NCBI RefSeq assembly: GCF_042879035.1
Contig: NZ_JBIAOU010000002.1
Span: 1-64,000 of the forward strand
Reading direction: 5' to 3'
DNA: 64,000 bases
DNA from: Rhodococcus_G sp042879035
Lineage (GTDB): Bacteria; Actinomycetota; Actinomycetes; Mycobacteriales; Mycobacteriaceae
Under the pieces are notes generated by a model. It worked only from the letters and a program-made list of their open reading frames with translations, had not been told where the DNA came from and searched no databases. Below, one piece after another: positions 61,742 through 64,000 of the stretch. How positions within the stretch are numbered: position 1 is the stretch's first letter; every line of letters begins with the position of its first letter. The position numbers and the translations under genes were made by a program.

Positions 61742-63056
61742 ATGACGCTTTCTGGTCGCGCAGGTTCGATTCGGAGGAACAAGCGCAGCGCGAGCCAGAT
61801 GATCGTGGCGGGCCTCGTTGCGCTGGCGGTGGTCGCGAGCCTGTTCCTGATCTTCAGTGACAGTGTGCAGCTGCTGCGTATCGGTCTGGTCGCTGCGCTG
61901 TGGGCTGCTGTGATCGGCGCGATCGCCATGACCAAGTACCGCCGCGAATCGGTCGCCGACAAGGCGAAGATCCGGGATCTGCAGACGGTCTACGAGTTGC
62001 AGCTCGAACGCGAGATCAGTGCGCGCCGCGAGTACGAGGTGGGGGTCGAGACCCGCGTACGCAACGAGGTGGCTGCCGACATCTCGGAGATGGCGGCACT
62101 GCGAGCCGAACTGGCTGCGCTGCGCGGCAGCCTCGAGGTGCTGTTCGAGGGACGGTTGCCGGTGGACCGGGTCGCGATCGCGGCGGACGGGAAGCGGATC
62201 GGTGAGCTCGGCGCGTCGCCGACGGCCCGGCCTGCGGTGCCGTTCGCGCCCCGGCCCGCCTACACCGACCCCAGGTCGGGGCCCACCTTCGCCTCGCCCG
62301 ACGACGAACCGGTCACCGCGGAGGTCTCGGTCGTCCCGGACGAGCCCGGCGCGAACGCAGCCACCCCGCCGGCGGCGGTACCCTTCGTGCCTCCTGCGAC
62401 GAAACCCGAACGCGCGAAGCCCGAGGCGGTGAAGACCGAGCCCGCGAAGACCCAGACTGTGAAGCTCGAGGCCGTGAAGCTCGCGCCCGTGAAGCTCGAG
62501 GCCGTGAAGCTCGAGGCCGCGAAGACCGAGGCCGCGAAGGCCGAGGCCGCGAAGGCCGAGGCCTTCAGGCCCGCGGGCCTGAAGGTCGTGGGACCGAAGA
62601 CCGAGGCCCCGAAGGAATCGAAGCCGGAGACCCCGAANNNNNNNNNNNNNNNNNNNNNNNNNNNNNNNNNNNNNNNNNNNNNNNNNNNNNNNNNNNNNNN
62701 NNNNNNNNNNNNNNNNNNNNNNNNNNNNNNNNCCGAAGGCGGAGACCCCGAAGGCGGAGACCCCGAAGGCGGAGACCCCGAAGGCGGAGACCCCGAAGGC
62801 GGAGACCCCGAAGGCGGAGACCCCGAAGGCGGAGACCCCGAAGGTCACCACCCCCCAGGCCGAGACCGCGAAGTTCGACGCCGACGAGGCCCAGGCTCCC
62901 CGCAGGTCCCGGCGGCGAGCCGAGGATGCGGACGACGCCGAGGCGGGGTCGGGGGCGCACAGCAACGGACTGACGGTCGCGGAGATCATCGCCAACATGA
63001 AGGCCAGTGGCACCGGCTCCGAGGGCACCCGGTCGGGTCGTCGGCGTCGTGAGTGA
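61742..63056 (+). CDS. DUF6779-like membrane protein with PKAET repeat tail (interrupted by assembly gap)
   Basis: Two N-terminal membrane helices (about 20-40 and 44-62) and a coiled coil (about 70-130) are followed by a long Pro/Lys/Ala/Glu/Thr-rich tail in 5-residue units (EAVKL, EAAKT, PKAET). A 95-base N run breaks the tail at 62638. The frame on the left continues in the PKAET frame on the right only if the true gap length is 1 modulo 3, while 95 is 2 modulo 3. The C-terminus SNGLTVAEIIANMKASGTGS, then GRRRRE, is the conserved end of this actinobacterial family. The function is unknown. Confidence 0.8.
62638..62732. other. Assembly gap of 95 N
   Basis: A run of N lies inside the PKAET repeat region and is best explained by short-read collapse of the 15-base repeats. 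Confidence 0.97.
62733..62837 (+). repeat. Seven perfect 15-bp tandem repeats (CCGAAGGCGGAGACC)
   Basis: Units start at 62733, 62748, 62763, 62778, 62793, 62808 and 62823 and are in frame, coding PKAET each. A diverged copy follows at 62838. The left side of the gap has looser 15-base repeats (62456-62570). Confidence 0.95.
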
Positions 63057-63165
63057 GCCGTAGATCACTTTTTCGATCGTGGCGGCCGGTCGTGTGGGCC
63101 GACTATCCTCGCTGTGAACGTCCGGTACCCGCACTGCGGGACTGGAACGAACGAGAGGAACAACG

Positions 63166-64000
63166 GTGACCTCATCCGAGATCACTCGAGGTGGGTCCTG
63201 TCCGGACCCGGCGCCTGCACGATTGACGGTCGGTATCGTCTCGGCGGGACGCGTCGGCACCGCACTCGGTGCGGCGCTCGAACGAGTGGGCCACGTGGTC
63301 GTGGCGTGCTCCGCTGTCTCCGACGCCTCGGTGCGACGCGCCGAGCAGCGTCTGCCCGACTCCCAGATCCTGCCCGCGACCGATGTCGCGGCGCGTTGCG
63401 AACTGCTGATCCTGGCCGTCCCCGACGACGAACTCGCCGACCTGGTGCACGGCCTCGCCGTGACCGGCTCGGTCCGGTCCGGGACGATCGTCGCGCACAC
63501 CTCGGGGGCCAACGGCATCGGAATTCTTGCGCCGCTGGCGCAGCTCGGGGCGGTGCCGCTCGCGATTCATCCGGCGATGACGTTCACCGGCCACGACGAG
63601 GACGTCAGCCGCCTGTCGTCGTCGTGTTTCGGGATCACCGCCGACGACGAGATCGGCTACGCCATCGCGCAGTCGCTGGTCCTCGAGATCGGCGGCGAAC
63701 CCGTGCGAGTGCGCGAGGAGGTCCGGCCGCTCTATCACGCCGCCCTGGCGCACGGCAGCAATCACCTGGTCACGCTGGTGTCCGACGCGGTCGCGGCGCT
63801 GCGGGTCGCGCTGTCCGGGAACGAACTGTTCGGGCAGCAGACCGTCGACGGCGATCCGGGCGGGGTGGCCGAGCGGGTCCTGGCGCCGCTGCTCTCGGCC
63901 GCGCTGGACAACGCGTTGCGTCGCGGTCCGGCCGCGCTGACCGGTCCGGTGGCCCGCGGGGACCGGGCCGCCGTCGCCACTCACCTTCGGGTGCTGGGCG
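63166..64000 (+). CDS. Rossmann-like / DUF2520 protein, incomplete at the right edge
   Basis: It starts at GTG 63166 with a GAGAGGA ribosome site and has no stop before the window ends (278 codons). The N-terminal Rossmann loop is VGIVSAGRVGTALGAALE; LAVPDDELADLV and AHTSGANG follow, and the DUF2520 part has LYHAALAHGSNHLVTLV with a conserved His. In actinobacteria this gene lies before panC (pantothenate synthesis) and resembles NADP-dependent pterin or ketopantoate reductases. The reaction is not assigned. Confidence 0.85.
   Translation, partial: MTSSEITRGGSCPDPAPARLTVGIVSAGRVGTALGAALERVGHVVVACSAVSDASVRRAEQRLPDSQILPATDVAARCELLILAVPDDELADLVHGLAVTGSVRSGTIVAHTSGANGIGILAPLAQLGAVPLAIHPAMTFTGHDEDVSRLSSSCFGITADDEIGYAIAQSLVLEIGGEPVRVREEVRPLYHAALAHGSNHLVTLVSDAVAALRVALSGNELFGQQTVDGDPGGVAERVLAPLLSAALDNALRRGPAALTGPVARGDRAAVATHLRVLG

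Noticed and set aside
62733..62837. 15-base repeats as a possible regulatory or CRISPR-like array
   Set aside because: They are in frame and code for a PKAET tail continuous with the upstream protein.

Overview
The window is high-GC, actinobacterial-style DNA: GTG starts are frequent, most operon genes overlap by four bases, and there is a WhiB-type regulator, mycothiol-type enzymes, a wax ester synthase, a SAM-IV-type riboswitch, and the ftsH-folE-folP-folB-folK and dacB-metallopeptidase-tilS-hpt gene orders. This fits Rhodococcus or a close relative in the Mycobacteriales; the species is not resolved. One assembly gap (N run) lies at 62638-62732.

Layout. 1-2516: end of a thiolase gene, pcaJ and pcaI, and a divergent IclR regulator. 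2517-6612: small regulatory modules (TetR with a membrane protein, XRE-cupin, DUF1905, ArsR with SRPBCC, an NAD(P)-binding protein) and a decayed copy of the XRE-cupin gene. 6689-19477: a large locus that I read as methylated-amine (dimethylamine/methylamine) use. A GMAS-like ligase, three N-methylglutamate-synthase-like subunits, a WhiB protein, an amidohydrolase and a HutD protein run leftwards. A cupin, two DmmA-like proteins, one flavin/2Fe-2S reductase and two DUF3445 haem N-demethylase subunits run rightwards. A lone SoxB-like flavoprotein sits further downstream. A related promoter element lies before all three transcription units. 19485-22894: protocatechuate dioxygenase pcaGH, an IclR regulator and pobA; with pcaIJ and the thiolase these cover much of the 4-hydroxybenzoate/beta-ketoadipate route, and similar 15-17 bp operators sit at the three promoters.

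22952-28659: L,D-transpeptidase, rhodanese and MarR pair, DUF1876, esterase, wax ester synthase. 29165-31726: a probable undescribed RiPP cluster made of a 26-residue precursor ending MYEWS, a strong hairpin, a cytochrome P450 with an abnormal I-helix, and a translationally coupled MFS exporter. 31798-34349: a Ser/Thr kinase and a membrane-anchored pentapeptide-repeat protein. 34577-38188: a sulfur-responsive locus with a SAM-IV riboswitch before a class V aminotransferase, cysteine-rich leader peptides before a shortened luciferase-like monooxygenase and a flavin reductase, and a winged-helix protein. 38291-44446: YbaK, a transporter-like membrane protein with divergent TetR, OHCU decarboxylase, enoyl-CoA hydratase family protein, MarR with a DHA2 drug exporter.

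44552-45334 is the scar of an arginine deiminase pathway (frameshifted antiporter fused to the 3' end of arcA). 45339-48006: a LexA-family repressor, ppa and a defective TnpB gene. 48039-56239: dacB, zinc metallopeptidase, tilS, hpt, amidase, a multi-spanning Ser/Thr kinase and a maleylpyruvate-isomerase-family protein. 56470-64000: ftsH, the folate operon, DUF3180, a PKAET-repeat membrane protein interrupted by the assembly gap, and the start of a DUF2520 protein.
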